Part shown: positions 23,898 through 34,576 of the stretch, piece after piece
Layout: each line of letters opens with the position of its first letter
How positions within the stretch are numbered: position 1 is the first letter of the stretch
Assembly: GCF_001839655.2 (NCBI RefSeq)
Contig: NZ_CP056087.1
Location: forward strand, 558,001 to 622,000
Length of the DNA: 64,000 bases
Reading direction: 5' to 3'
Source: Pseudomonas argentinensis
GTDB lineage: Bacteria; Pseudomonadota; Gammaproteobacteria; Pseudomonadales; Pseudomonadaceae
Position numbers and translations under genes: made by a program
Notes under the pieces: generated by a model
What the model was told of the DNA's origin: nothing
What the model saw: the letters and a program-made list of their open reading frames with translations, nothing else
Database searches by the model: none

Positions 23898-25442
23898 ATG
23901 CAGCAACTCAATCCTTCCGAAATTAGTGAAATCATCAAGGGGCGTATCGAGAAACTCGACGTCTCTTCCCAAGCCCGTAACGAAGGCACCATCGTCAGCG
24001 TATCCGACGGTATCGTGCGCATTCACGGTCTCGCCGACGTCATGTACGGCGAAATGATCGAGTTTCCGGGCAGCGTCTACGGTATGGCACTGAACCTGGA
24101 GCAGGACTCCGTCGGTGCCGTTGTCCTGGGTGCGTACACCACCCTGGCCGAAGGCATGAGCGCCAAGTGCACCGGTCGCATCCTGGAAGTTCCGGTTGGT
24201 CCGGAACTGCTGGGCCGCGTGGTCGATGCCCTGGGCAACCCGATCGATGGCAAGGGCCCGGTCAACACCGCCGCTACCGACGCCGTCGAGAAAGTGGCTC
24301 CGGGTGTGATCTGGCGTAAGTCGGTCGACCAGCCGGTACAGACTGGCTACAAGTCGGTCGATGCCATGATTCCGGTAGGCCGTGGCCAGCGCGAGCTGAT
24401 CATCGGTGACCGCCAGATCGGCAAGACCGCCCTGGCCGTCGACGCCATCATCAACCAGAAGAACAGCGGCATCTTCTGCGTCTACGTCGCCGTTGGTCAG
24501 AAACAATCGACCATCGCCAACGTGGTGCGCAAGCTGGAAGAGTCCGGTGCCCTGGCCAACACCATCGTGGTCGCCGCTTCGGCTTCCGAGTCCGCTGCGC
24601 TGCAGTTCCTGGCTCCTTACGCCGGCTGCACCATGGGCGAATACTTCCGCGACCGCGGTGAAGACGCGCTGATCGTTTATGACGATCTGTCCAAGCAAGC
24701 AGTGGCTTACCGCCAGATTTCCCTGCTGCTGCGCCGTCCGCCAGGCCGTGAAGCCTACCCGGGCGACGTGTTCTATCTCCACAGCCGTCTGCTGGAGCGT
24801 GCATCGCGCGTTTCCGAAGAGTACGTCGAGAAGTTCACCAATGGCGCCGTGACCGGCAAGACCGGTTCCCTGACCGCGCTGCCGATCATCGAAACCCAGG
24901 CTGGCGACGTTTCCGCGTTCGTTCCGACCAACGTGATTTCCATCACCGACGGTCAGATCTTCCTGGAATCGGCCATGTTCAACTCGGGTATCCGTCCGGC
25001 CGTCAACGCCGGTATCTCGGTATCCCGTGTGGGTGGTGCTGCGCAGACCAAGATCATCAAGAAGCTCTCCGGTGGTATCCGTACCGCTCTGGCTCAGTAC
25101 CGTGAACTGGCGGCATTCGCCCAGTTCGCGTCCGACCTGGACGAAGCCACCCGCAAGCAGCTCGAGCATGGTCAGCGCGTTACCGAGCTGATGAAGCAGA
25201 AGCAATACGCTCCGATGTCCATCGCGGACATGGCGCTGTCGCTGTATGCCGCCGAGCGTGGTTTCCTGACCGACATCGAAGTCGCCAAGATCATCAGCTT
25301 CGAGCAGGCTCTGATCGCCTTCTTCAACCGTGATCACGCCGACCTGATGGCGAAGATCAACGAGAAGGGTGACTTCAACGACGATATCGATGGCCAGCTC
25401 AAAGCCGGTATCGAGAAGTTCAAAGCCACCCAAACCTGGTAA
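23898..25442 (+). CDS. atpA: ATP synthase F1 subunit alpha
   Basis: A 514-residue regulatory nucleotide-binding subunit. The P-loop GDRQIGKTA is near residue 170 and the signature [13 protein letters not shown] lies near residue 365. Length matches the family. It is followed by a 50-base gap and atpG. Confidence 0.98.
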   Translation: MQQLNPSEISEIIKGRIEKLDVSSQARNEGTIVSVSDGIVRIHGLADVMYGEMIEFPGSVYGMALNLEQDSVGAVVLGAYTTLAEGMSAKCTGRILEVPVGPELLGRVVDALGNPIDGKGPVNTAATDAVEKVAPGVIWRKSVDQPVQTGYKSVDAMIPVGRGQRELIIGDRQIGKTALAVDAIINQKNSGIFCVYVAVGQKQSTIANVVRKLEESGALANTIVVAASASESAALQFLAPYAGCTMGEYFRDRGEDALIVYDDLSKQAVAYRQISLLLRRPPGREAYPGDVFYLHSRLLERASRVSEEYVEKFTNGAVTGKTGSLTALPIIETQAGDVSAFVPTNVISITDGQIFLESAMFNSGIRPAVNAGISVSRVGGAAQTKIIKKLSGGIRTALAQYRELAAFAQFASDLDEATRKQLEHGQRVTELMKQKQYAPMSIADMALSLYAAERGFLTDIEVAKIISFEQALIAFFNRDHADLMAKINEKGDFNDDIDGQLKAGIEKFKATQTW

Positions 25443-25492
25443 GCCGCAGCGGGCGTCGCGAGACGCCCGCCTGCTAACCCGATAGGTGTGAA

Positions 25493-26353
25493 ATGGCAGG
25501 CGCAAAAGAGATTCGCAGCAAGATTGCGAGCATCAAAAGCACGCAGAAGATCACCAGCGCCATGGAAAAGGTGGCGGTCAGCAAGATGCGCAAGGCACAA
25601 CAGCGCATGGCAGCTAGCCGTCCCTACGCGGAGCGTATCCGCCAGGTAATTGGTCACCTGGCCAACGCCAACCCGGAGTACCGTCACCCCTTCATGATCG
25701 AACGCGAAGTCAAGCGCGTCGGTTACGTGGTGGTGAGTTCGGACCGTGGTCTGTGCGGTGGCTTGAATACCAACCTGTTCAAGGCCCTGGTCAAGGACAT
25801 GTCGGCAAACCGCGAGCGCGGCGTGGAGATCGATCTCTGCGTAGTTGGCAGCAAGGGTGCGGCATTCTTCCGCAACTTTGGTGGCAACGTGGTCGCTGCG
25901 ATCAGCCACCTCGGCGAAGAGCCGTCGATCAACGATCTGATCGGCAGCGTCAAGGTGATGCTCGATGCTTACCTGGAAGGGCGCATCGACCGTTTGTCCG
26001 TGGTTTCCAACAAGTTCATCAATACCATGACCCAGAAGCCGACCGTGGAGCAGTTGATTCCACTGGTGGCCGATCCGGATCAGGAACTGAAGCACCACTG
26101 GGACTACCTGTACGAACCCGACGCCAAGCAGCTGCTTGACGGGCTGATGGTGCGCTACGTGGAGTCGCAGGTGTACCAGGCAGTGGTCGAGAACAATGCA
26201 GCCGAACAGGCCGCACGGATGATCGCGATGAAGAACGCCACCGATAACGCGGGCGACCTCATCAAAGACCTGCAGTTGATCTACAACAAGGCGCGTCAGG
26301 CAGCGATCACCCAGGAAATTTCGGAAATCGTCGGCGGCGCTGCCGCGGTTTAA
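25493..26353 (+). CDS. atpG: ATP synthase F1 subunit gamma
   Basis: A 286-residue central stalk subunit. The N-terminal helix ([20 protein letters not shown]) and C-terminal helix with the gamma signature ([20 protein letters not shown]) form the rotating coiled coil. Start at ATG 25493 and normal length. Confidence 0.97.
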   Translation: MAGAKEIRSKIASIKSTQKITSAMEKVAVSKMRKAQQRMAASRPYAERIRQVIGHLANANPEYRHPFMIEREVKRVGYVVVSSDRGLCGGLNTNLFKALVKDMSANRERGVEIDLCVVGSKGAAFFRNFGGNVVAAISHLGEEPSINDLIGSVKVMLDAYLEGRIDRLSVVSNKFINTMTQKPTVEQLIPLVADPDQELKHHWDYLYEPDAKQLLDGLMVRYVESQVYQAVVENNAAEQAARMIAMKNATDNAGDLIKDLQLIYNKARQAAITQEISEIVGGAAAV

Positions 26354-27757
<1,404 letters not shown>

Positions 27758-27799
27758 TCACCCGTGCGCCCGGCAACGGGCGCTTACGTGAGGCTAGAT

Positions 27800-28228
27800 A
27801 TGGCTATGACAGTCCATTGCGACATCGTCAGCGCAGAAGGCGAGATCTTCTCCGGTCTGGTCGAAATGGTGATCGCCCACGGCAACCTGGGTGATCTGGG
27901 GATTTCCCCAGGCCACGCACCGTTGATCACCGACCTCAAGCCGGGCCCGATTCGTCTGGTCAAGCAGGGTGGCGATACCGAGGTGTTCTACATCTCCGGT
28001 GGCTTCCTGGAAGTGCAGCCAAGCATGGTCAAGGTTCTTGCCGACACCGTGCAGCGCGCTGCCGACCTGGATGAAGCCTCCGCTCAGGAAGCCGTCAAGG
28101 CTGCCGAGAAAGCGCTGAGCGAGCAGGGAGCCGAGTTCGACTACGGTTCCGCCGCGGCTCGTCTGGCCGAGGCCGCAGCCCAGCTGCGCACCGTCCAGCA
28201 AATGCGCAAGAAGTTCGGCGGTAGCTGA
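27800..28228 (+). CDS. atpC: ATP synthase F1 subunit epsilon
   Basis: A 142-residue subunit with an N-terminal beta-sandwich ([16 protein letters not shown]) and a C-terminal helical hairpin that can inhibit hydrolysis. Start at ATG 27800, preceded by a GTGAGG site; an in-frame start at 27764 would lie in the spacer after atpD. Last gene of the operon. Confidence 0.96.
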   Translation: MAMTVHCDIVSAEGEIFSGLVEMVIAHGNLGDLGISPGHAPLITDLKPGPIRLVKQGGDTEVFYISGGFLEVQPSMVKVLADTVQRAADLDEASAQEAVKAAEKALSEQGAEFDYGSAAARLAEAAAQLRTVQQMRKKFGGS

Positions 28229-28255
28229 TACCGACGCTCTTCATCGTTGCTTGGT

Positions 28256-28281
28256 AAAAGGGTAGCCTTGGCTACCCTTTT
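28256..28281 (+). terminator. Terminator of the atp operon
   Basis: A perfect 12-bp inverted repeat, AAAAGGGTAGCC and GGCTACCCTTTT, with a 2-base loop, ending in a T-rich tract. It lies 28 bases after atpC. Confidence 0.9.
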
Positions 28282-28346
28282 GCTTTTCTGCCGTTTACAT
28301 TTCCCTGCCGACCCGCGCGGCCAGGGTCGCCAAGGAACCGCCTCCC

Positions 28347-29711
28347 ATGTCCCTCGATATCGTCATTCTCGCCGCCGGCCAGGGCACCCGCATGCGTTCG
28401 GCCCTGCCCAAGGTGCTGCACCCGGTGGCTCACAAGCCCATGCTCGGTCATGTCATCGACACCGCCCGCAGCCTGCAGCCGCAGAGCATCCAGGTGGTGA
28501 TTGGCCATGGCGCCGAGAAGGTACGCGAGCGCCTGGCGGCCGACGACCTGAATTTCGTCATCCAGGCCGAGCAGCTGGGTACCGGTCATGCGGTGGCCCA
28601 GGCGCAGCCGGCGCTGAGTGCCGATACGGTATTGATCCTCTACGGCGACGTGCCGCTGATCGAGCCGGCGACCCTGCAGCGCCTGCTGGAGCTGGTCAAC
28701 CACAATCAGCTGGGCCTGCTCACCGTCGAACTGGCCGACCCGACCGGCTACGGCCGCATCGTGCGTAACGAGCAGGGCGCGGTGCAGGCCATCGTCGAGC
28801 ACAAGGATGCCAGCGAGGCGCAGCGGCAGATCCGCGAAGGCAACACCGGCATTCTCGCCGTGCCGGGCAAACGCCTGGGCGACTGGCTCGGGCGGCTGTC
28901 GAACAGCAACGCCCAGGGCGAGTACTACCTGACCGACGTGATCGCCATGGCGGTGGCCGACGGCCTGGTGGTGGCCACCGCCACCGCCGCTGACGAGATG
29001 GAAGTACTCGGTGCCAACGACCGCATCCAGCTGTCGCAGCTCGAATGCCATTACCAGGAGCGCATGGCGCGCCGCCTGATGGCCCAGGGCGTGACGCTGC
29101 GCGATCCCCATCGTTTCGACGTGCGCGGTGAAGTGACCGTGGGCCGCGACGTGACCATCGATATCAACGTGATCCTCGAAGGCCGCGTGGTCATCGAGGA
29201 TGACGTACAGATCGGCCCCAACTGCGTGATCAAAGACAGCACCCTGCGCAGGGGCGCCATCGTCAAGGCCAGCAGCCATCTCGAAGGTGCCGAAGTCGGC
29301 CAGGGTGCCGACTGCGGCCCCTTCGCCCGCCTGCGCCCGGGTAGCGTGCTGGGCGCCAGGGCCCATGTGGGTAACTTCGTGGAGTTGAAGAATGCCGTGC
29401 TGGGCGAGGGTGCCAAGGCCGGCCACCTGAGCTACCTGGGCGACGCCGAGATCGGCGCGCGCACCAACATCGGCGCCGGCACCATCACCTGCAACTACGA
29501 TGGCGCCAACAAGCATCGCACCGTCATGGGTGAGGATGTGTTCGTCGGCTCCAACAGCGCACTGGTTGCGCCCGTTACCCTTGGCGATGGCGTTACCACC
29601 GCCGCCGGTTCGGTGGTCACCTCGGATGTACCGGCCAACAACCTGGCCGTAGCTCGCGGTCGCCAGCGCAATATCGAAGGCTGGCAGCGCCCCACCAAAA
29701 AACAGAAGTAA
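28347..29711 (+). CDS. glmU: Bifunctional N-acetylglucosamine-1-phosphate uridyltransferase / glucosamine-1-phosphate acetyltransferase
   Basis: A 454-residue enzyme making UDP-N-acetylglucosamine for peptidoglycan and LPS. The N-terminal pyrophosphorylase domain starts [18 protein letters not shown]. The C-terminal left-handed beta-helix (hexapeptide repeats from about residue 255) is the acetyltransferase. Normal length. It is separated from glmR by 135 bases that hold a hairpin built from two DnaA boxes. Confidence 0.97.
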   Translation: MSLDIVILAAGQGTRMRSALPKVLHPVAHKPMLGHVIDTARSLQPQSIQVVIGHGAEKVRERLAADDLNFVIQAEQLGTGHAVAQAQPALSADTVLILYGDVPLIEPATLQRLLELVNHNQLGLLTVELADPTGYGRIVRNEQGAVQAIVEHKDASEAQRQIREGNTGILAVPGKRLGDWLGRLSNSNAQGEYYLTDVIAMAVADGLVVATATAADEMEVLGANDRIQLSQLECHYQERMARRLMAQGVTLRDPHRFDVRGEVTVGRDVTIDINVILEGRVVIEDDVQIGPNCVIKDSTLRRGAIVKASSHLEGAEVGQGADCGPFARLRPGSVLGARAHVGNFVELKNAVLGEGAKAGHLSYLGDAEIGARTNIGAGTITCNYDGANKHRTVMGEDVFVGSNSALVAPVTLGDGVTTAAGSVVTSDVPANNLAVARGRQRNIEGWQRPTKKQK

Positions 29712-29719
29712 GGTCTCTT

Positions 29720-29773
29720 CTGTGGATAACCTGGCTATCGGCGCAATGCGGTCGCCGATGGGGTTATCCACAG
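29720..29773. repeat. Long inverted repeat made of two convergent DnaA boxes
   Basis: Arms CTGTGGATAACC (29720-29731) and GGTTATCCACAG (29762-29773) are a perfect 12-bp inverted repeat and each contains a perfect DnaA box. A second inner pair, ATCGGCG (29737) and CGCCGAT (29753), extends the stem. No T-run follows, so it is not a standard terminator. It could be a DnaA binding site, a rho-dependent end for glmU, or both. Confidence 0.7.
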
Positions 29774-29846
29774 CCTTGAGCGGCTTGACAGCAAAGCTCC
29801 GTTAGGTTTTGATTCGCGCCATTATCTTTCGAATCGAAACTTAAGC

Positions 29847-30620
29847 ATGTCCAAACGCAACACGCCGCAACGTCGCCATACCATTCTTGCCCTGCTCGCC
29901 GAGCTGGGCGAGGTGAGCGTCGATGCCCTGGCCAAGCGTTTCGCCACTTCCGAAGTGACCATCCGCAAGGACCTCGCCGCGCTGGAAGCCAATGGCCTGC
30001 TGTTGCGCCGCTATGGCGGTGCGGTACCGCTGCCCCAGGAAATGATGGTCGAAAGCAGCCAGCCGGTGTCCCGCTACAAGCAGGCCATTGCCCGGGCGGG
30101 CGTGGCGCGCATCCGTGAGCACGCGCGGATAATCATCGACAGCGGCACCACCACCGCGGCAATGATCCCCGAACTGGGCCACAAGCCCGGGCTGGTGGTG
30201 ATGACCAATTCCCTGAACGTGGCCAATGCCCTGCGCGATATCGAGCACGAGCCGGTGCTGCTGATGACCGGCGGCACCTGGGATCCGCATTCGGAATCCT
30301 TCCAGGGCCAGGTCGCCGAGCAGGTGCTGCGCTCCTATGATTTCGACCAGCTTTTCATCGGTGCCGACGGCATCGACCTGCAGCGCGGCACCACCACCTT
30401 CAACGAACTGCTGGGCCTGTCGCGAGTGATGGCCGAGGTGGCTCGCGAGGTGATCGTCATGGTCGAGAGCGACAAGATCGGCCGGCGCATTCCCAATCTC
30501 GAGCTGCCCTGGGGCAGCGTGCACACCCTGATTACCGACGAGCGCCTCGCCAGCGAGGCGCGCGAACAACTCTTGGCCCGCGGGATCCAGCTGATCTGCG
30601 CGGCCATCGACCCATCCTGA
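29847..30620 (+). CDS. glmR: DeoR-family regulator of glucosamine synthesis (GlmR)
   Basis: A 257-residue regulator with an N-terminal DeoR helix-turn-helix ([20 protein letters not shown] near residue 23) and a C-terminal sugar-phosphate sensor domain ([24 protein letters not shown]). Location directly before glmS, 10 bases away, matches the Pseudomonas glmR gene. It likely senses an amino-sugar phosphate and controls glmS and cell-wall precursor supply; the ligand is inferred. Confidence 0.88.
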   Translation: MSKRNTPQRRHTILALLAELGEVSVDALAKRFATSEVTIRKDLAALEANGLLLRRYGGAVPLPQEMMVESSQPVSRYKQAIARAGVARIREHARIIIDSGTTTAAMIPELGHKPGLVVMTNSLNVANALRDIEHEPVLLMTGGTWDPHSESFQGQVAEQVLRSYDFDQLFIGADGIDLQRGTTTFNELLGLSRVMAEVAREVIVMVESDKIGRRIPNLELPWGSVHTLITDERLASEAREQLLARGIQLICAAIDPS

Positions 30621-30630
30621 GGAGAACGCT

Positions 30631-32469
30631 ATGTGTGGCATCGTAGGCGCCATCGCCGAACGCAATATTACCGCCGTGCTGGTCGAGGGCCTCAAGCGCC
30701 TCGAGTACCGCGGCTATGACAGCGCCGGTGTGGCGCTGATCGATGACCTGGGCAGCCTGCAGCGCCGCCGCCGGGTGGGCAAGGTCAGCGAGTTGGAAGC
30801 GGCGCTGGACAGCGAACCGCTGCCGGGCCGCCTGGGCATCGCCCACACCCGCTGGGCCACCCATGGCGTGCCCACCGAAAACAATGCCCACCCGCATTTC
30901 TCGGGGGATCAACTGGCGGTGGTGCACAACGGCATCATCGAAAACCATGGCCCGCTGCGCGAGCAGCTGCAGGGCCTGGGTTACCACTTCAGTTCGGATA
31001 CCGACACCGAAGTCATCGTCCACCTGCTCGATCACATCCTGAAGAGCCACGCCGACTTGGCCGACGCCCTCAAGGCAGTGGTCAAGCAGCTGCGCGGCGC
31101 CTATGGCCTGGCGGTGGTCAGCGCAGCCAATCCGGATCGCCTGCTGGCCGCGCGCAGTGGCAGCCCGCTGGTGATCGGCCTGGGCCTGGGCGAGAACTTC
31201 CTGGCCTCCGACCAGTTGGCCCTGCGCCAGGTCACCGACCGTTTCATGTACCTGGAGGAGGGCGATATCGCCGAGATCCGCCGCGACAGCGTGCAGATCT
31301 GGGACACCCACGGCAACCCGGTGCAACGCGAAGCGGTGCAGTACCACGAAGGCGCCGATGCCGCCGACAAGGGCGCGTTCCGCCACTTCATGCTCAAGGA
31401 AATCCACGAACAGCCCACCGTCGTGCAGCGCACCCTGGAAGGCCGCCTGGGCACTGACCACGTGCTGGTACAGGCCTTCGGGCCACAGGCTGCCGAGCTG
31501 TTCGCCAAGGTGCGCAACGTGCAGATCGTCGCCTGCGGCACCAGCTACCACGCCGGCATGGTCGCCCGTTACTGGCTCGAAGAGCTGGCCGGCATTCCCT
31601 GCCAGGTCGAAGTGGCCAGCGAGTTCCGCTATCGGCGTGTCGCGGTGCAGCCGGACACCCTGTTCGTCAGCATCTCCCAGTCCGGTGAAACCGCCGATAC
31701 CCTGGCTGCCCTGCGCAATGCCAAGGCCGATGGTGGCTACCTGGCCAGCCTGGCGATCTGCAACGTCGGCATCAGCTCGCTGGTGCGCGAGTCCGATCTG
31801 ACCCTGCTGACCCATGCCGGCCCCGAGATTGGCGTCGCTTCCACCAAGGCCTTCACCACTCAACTGGTCGGCCTGATGCTGCTGACCCTGGCCCTCGGCC
31901 AGGTCAAAGGTACGCTGCAGGATGTCGTTGCCGCCGAGCTGGTCGAGGAGCTGCGCCGCCTGCCGGCGCGGCTGGACGAAGCCCTGGCGATGGACAAGAT
32001 CGTCGAGAAGGTTTCCGAGCTGTTCGCCGAGAAGCACCACACCCTGTTCCTCGGCCGTGGCGCCCAGTACCCGGTGGCGATGGAAGGCGCCCTGAAGCTC
32101 AAGGAAATCTCCTATATCCACGCCGAGGCCTACCCGGCTGGTGAGCTCAAGCATGGTCCGCTGGCCCTGGTCGACGCCGATATGCCAGTGGTCACCGTGG
32201 CGCCCAACAACGACCTGCTCGACAAGCTCAAGTCCAACCTGCAGGTGGTTCGCGCTCGTGGCGGCGAGCTGATCGTGTTTGCCGATGCCAGCGCTGCCAT
32301 GAGCAATGGCGAGGGTACCCATGTGGTGAACATGCCGCATATCCACGATGCGCTGGCACCGATTCTCTATACCCTGCCGCTGCAACTGCTGTCGTACCAC
32401 GTGGCGGTGCTGCGCGGCACCGATGTGGATCAGCCGCGCAACCTGGCCAAGTCGGTCACGGTGGAGTGA
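30631..32469 (+). CDS. glmS: Glutamine-fructose-6-phosphate aminotransferase (isomerizing)
   Basis: A 612-residue enzyme that makes glucosamine-6-phosphate from fructose-6-phosphate and glutamine. Cys2 (MCGIVGAIA) is the N-terminal glutaminase nucleophile. Two SIS domains follow ([10 protein letters not shown] near residue 303; [19 protein letters not shown] near 473), and the C-terminus ends NLAKSVTVE. No glmS ribozyme is seen or expected. Its stop overlaps the next gene. Confidence 0.97.
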   Translation: MCGIVGAIAERNITAVLVEGLKRLEYRGYDSAGVALIDDLGSLQRRRRVGKVSELEAALDSEPLPGRLGIAHTRWATHGVPTENNAHPHFSGDQLAVVHNGIIENHGPLREQLQGLGYHFSSDTDTEVIVHLLDHILKSHADLADALKAVVKQLRGAYGLAVVSAANPDRLLAARSGSPLVIGLGLGENFLASDQLALRQVTDRFMYLEEGDIAEIRRDSVQIWDTHGNPVQREAVQYHEGADAADKGAFRHFMLKEIHEQPTVVQRTLEGRLGTDHVLVQAFGPQAAELFAKVRNVQIVACGTSYHAGMVARYWLEELAGIPCQVEVASEFRYRRVAVQPDTLFVSISQSGETADTLAALRNAKADGGYLASLAICNVGISSLVRESDLTLLTHAGPEIGVASTKAFTTQLVGLMLLTLALGQVKGTLQDVVAAELVEELRRLPARLDEALAMDKIVEKVSELFAEKHHTLFLGRGAQYPVAMEGALKLKEISYIHAEAYPAGELKHGPLALVDADMPVVTVAPNNDLLDKLKSNLQVVRARGGELIVFADASAAMSNGEGTHVVNMPHIHDALAPILYTLPLQLLSYHVAVLRGTDVDQPRNLAKSVTVE

Positions 32470-33116
32470 TGCGCAATAAGCCCGTGCTGGCCCAGCTCGG
32501 GCCACTGGCGCAACTGCGTGCCGGCAAACTGCCGCTACGGCTGCTGCAGCTGTTCGTCGGCCTGGCCTTCTTCGGCATGTCCATGGCGATGATGATTCGC
32601 GGCAACCTGGGGCTATCGCCCTGGGATGCGCTGCATGTCGGCCTGGCCAAGTTGTTGCCGTTGAGCTTCGGCTGGATCGTGGTCGGTGTGTCCTTCCTGG
32701 TGCTGCTGTTGTGGATTCCGCTGCGTGAAATCCCCGGCCTCGGCACCCTCGCCAACGCGGTGGTGATCGGCCTGGTGGCGGACCTCAGCCTGCAGCTGCT
32801 GGTGGCGCCGGAAGGCTTCATCTGGCGCCTGCTACTGACCCTGGGCGGCGTGCTGCTGTGCGGTTTAGGCTCGGCGCTGTACATCGGCGCCCAGCTGGGT
32901 CGTGGCCCGCGTGATGGCCTGATGACCGGCCTGCATCGGGTGACCGGTTACTCGCTGCGCTCGATGCGCACCGCCATCGAGTTGAGCGTGTTGTTGGTCG
33001 GCACCCTGCTTGCCGGCTACAAGGTGCTGGGCATCGGCACCCTGCTGTTCGCCTTCGGCATCGGCCCGCTGACCCAGCTGATGCTGCCGTGGGTGTTGGT
33101 GAAGTTGGATACCTGA
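32469..33116 (+). CDS. YczE/YyaS/YitT-family membrane protein
   Basis: A 215-residue protein with five or six membrane segments and the family pattern FFGMSMAMMIRGNLGLSPWD near residue 35. A second diagnostic block, ALYIGAQLGRGPRDGLM, is near residue 137. Function is unknown across the family. Start at ATG 32469, sharing one base with the glmS stop, so it is likely translated from the glmS message. A GTG just before it is also possible. Confidence 0.85.
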   Translation: MRNKPVLAQLGPLAQLRAGKLPLRLLQLFVGLAFFGMSMAMMIRGNLGLSPWDALHVGLAKLLPLSFGWIVVGVSFLVLLLWIPLREIPGLGTLANAVVIGLVADLSLQLLVAPEGFIWRLLLTLGGVLLCGLGSALYIGAQLGRGPRDGLMTGLHRVTGYSLRSMRTAIELSVLLVGTLLAGYKVLGIGTLLFAFGIGPLTQLMLPWVLVKLDT

Positions 33117-33188
33117 CTGGGCAGAAGCGGCCACGGGCTGAATACGCAGGCCAGCGATTTACGGCTTGCTTCGAACGCTTGCAGCGTA

Positions 33189-33956
33189 TCAGCGCAGCGG
33201 CGTTTCATCCGCTCCCAGGGTCAGCACCCGAACACCGTCAGCCGTGACCGCCACGGTGTGCTCGAACTGCGCGGACAACAGGCCGTCAGTGGTCACTACC
33301 GTCCAGCCGTCGCCCAGGGTTCTGGTGGCGGGTTTGCCCTGGTTGATCATCGGTTCGATGGTGAAGGTCATGCCCTCGCGCAGGGTCAGGCCGGTTCCAG
33401 CCTTGCCCCAATGCAACACTTCCGGTGCTTCGTGCATCTGCTTGCCGATGCCGTGGCCGCAGTATTCGCGCACCACCGAATAGCCGTGGGCGCGGGCATG
33501 GCGTTCGATGGCGTGGCCAATGTCGCCCAAGCGGCCGCCCGGGCGCACCGCAGCGATGCCTTTCCAAAGCGCTTCGTAGGTCACGCGGGTAAGACGCTGG
33601 GCTTCAGGCGAAACGCTGCCGATCAGGTAGGTCTTGCTGGAGTCGGCGATATAGCCGTTCTTTTCCAGGGTGATATCGAAATTCACCAGGTCGCCGTCTT
33701 GCAGTATCTCGGCAGGACTGGGTACGCCGTGGCAGACCACTTGGTTGCGCGAGGCATTCAGTGCATAGGCATAGCCGTACTGCCCCTTGCTCGCCGGGCG
33801 CGCCTGAAGGTTGTGGACAATGAAGTTATCCACAAGGTCATTGACCTGCATGGTCGACATGCCGTGCAGATCCAGCTGGTCGAGATGGTCAAATACCAGG
33901 GCCAGCAGCCTGCCGGACTCGGCCATCAAGGCGATTTCGGCCGGTGTCTTGATCAT
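33189..33956 (-). CDS. map: Type I methionine aminopeptidase, second copy
   Basis: A 255-residue M24A peptidase that removes N-terminal methionine. All five metal ligands are visible: the aspartates in NFDITLEKNGYIADSSKTY, His in CGHGIG, Glu in TIEPMIN and Glu in QFEHTVAV. It is an accessory copy rather than the housekeeping map, which in Pseudomonas normally sits beside rpsB. Its ATG overlaps the stop of the ParD-like gene by four bases, so the two are co-translated. A perfect DnaA box lies inside it at 33826. Confidence 0.9.
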   Translation of the reverse strand: MIKTPAEIALMAESGRLLALVFDHLDQLDLHGMSTMQVNDLVDNFIVHNLQARPASKGQYGYAYALNASRNQVVCHGVPSPAEILQDGDLVNFDITLEKNGYIADSSKTYLIGSVSPEAQRLTRVTYEALWKGIAAVRPGGRLGDIGHAIERHARAHGYSVVREYCGHGIGKQMHEAPEVLHWGKAGTGLTLREGMTFTIEPMINQGKPATRTLGDGWTVVTTDGLLSAQFEHTVAVTADGVRVLTLGADETPLR

Positions 33957-34162
33957 GACGCATTCGCCAGACCAGGCGCCGATACACCGGCAGCGCGCAG
34001 TTCGGCAGCCATCAGCTCGTTGAAGCTCAGAGTCGGATTCATTTCGCAGAGCATGCCAATACGGATCCAGAAGCCGGCCTGGGCGTTGATGGAGCGATGC
34101 GAAACGCTGCTCGCCCGGCGAATCTGATCGTGCAGCTCGTCTTCGATATTGACGATACCCAT
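33953..34162 (-). CDS. ParD-like antitoxin-family small protein
   Basis: A 69-residue protein (MGIVNIEDELHDQIRRASS...) resembling the ParD_like family (Pfam PF11903, by recall). The N-terminal half resembles a ribbon-helix-helix DNA binder and the middle contains AQAGFWIRIGMLCE. A GAGGAACC ribosome binding site supports ATG 34162. It is the first gene of a two-gene operon with an accessory methionine aminopeptidase. It likely binds the palindrome at 34173-34200 and represses itself; this is inference. No classic ParE toxin is present. Confidence 0.8.
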   Translation of the reverse strand: MGIVNIEDELHDQIRRASSVSHRSINAQAGFWIRIGMLCEMNPTLSFNELMAAELRAAGVSAPGLANAS

Positions 34163-34172
34163 GGTGGTTCCT

Positions 34173-34200
34173 CTATACGGTTCATATATGAATCATATAG
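34173..34200. promoter_or_regulatory. 28-bp palindromic operator candidate of the ParD-like/map operon
   Basis: The core TTCATATATGAA (34181-34192) is a perfect 12-bp palindrome. The outer arms CTATA (34173-34177) and TATAG (34196-34200) are symmetric about the same centre. It lies 11 bases upstream of the ParD-like start, where a self-repressing ribbon-helix-helix protein would be expected to bind. Confidence 0.65.
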
Positions 34201-34509
34201 AAGTTTCGGGGCGACGCCTATGTAGTCTATCGGGCAATGGCTGGGTACGCTGTTCAAGGATTGAACAGCCTGCTTGAAAGCACCGTGGTTACTGGCCTGT
34301 GTAACTATATCCACAGGTGATGAAAGATCTTATCCAAGGCATCTGTGCATAACCGACGGAGGATGCTCAAATCCTGATCAACGCTATGCTTTCCGCGTGG
34401 CACTAAGCGTGTAAGCGACGGCTACCAGCTTATCCACAGCTTCGACCACGATAAATGTGACTAGCCAAGTTGAGTCGTGTGCTCGCTCTGGAAAAGGCCA
34501 TTCACCGAA

Positions 34510-34527
34510 GCGTCATCCAATCGTCAT
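34510..34527 (+). promoter_or_regulatory. Candidate Pho box before phoX
   Basis: Two 7-base direct repeats, GCGTCAT and TCGTCAT, separated by four bases. This is the 7-4-7 geometry of PhoB sites (consensus repeat CTGTCAT); each half matches five of seven positions. It lies about 50 bases before phoX. Confidence 0.6.
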
Positions 34528-34576
34528 CTTCTTTGCCTAGCGTGCCTGCGCATCAGAAGAACGCAGGAGCGCCGTG

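Larger units (their letters stand above)
34163..34576. other. Divergent intergenic region between ParD-like operon and phoX
   Basis: A 414-bp region without a gene. It holds the palindrome at 34173-34200, a perfect DnaA box at 34430-34438, several TATCCACA-like partial boxes around 34308, and a candidate Pho box at 34510-34527. Promoters for both flanking genes should lie here; no near-consensus sigma-70 pair was obvious. Confidence 0.6.

Noticed and set aside
30631..30700. Possible glmS ribozyme
   Set aside because: Only 10 bases separate glmR from glmS, leaving no room, and this ribozyme is a Gram-positive feature.
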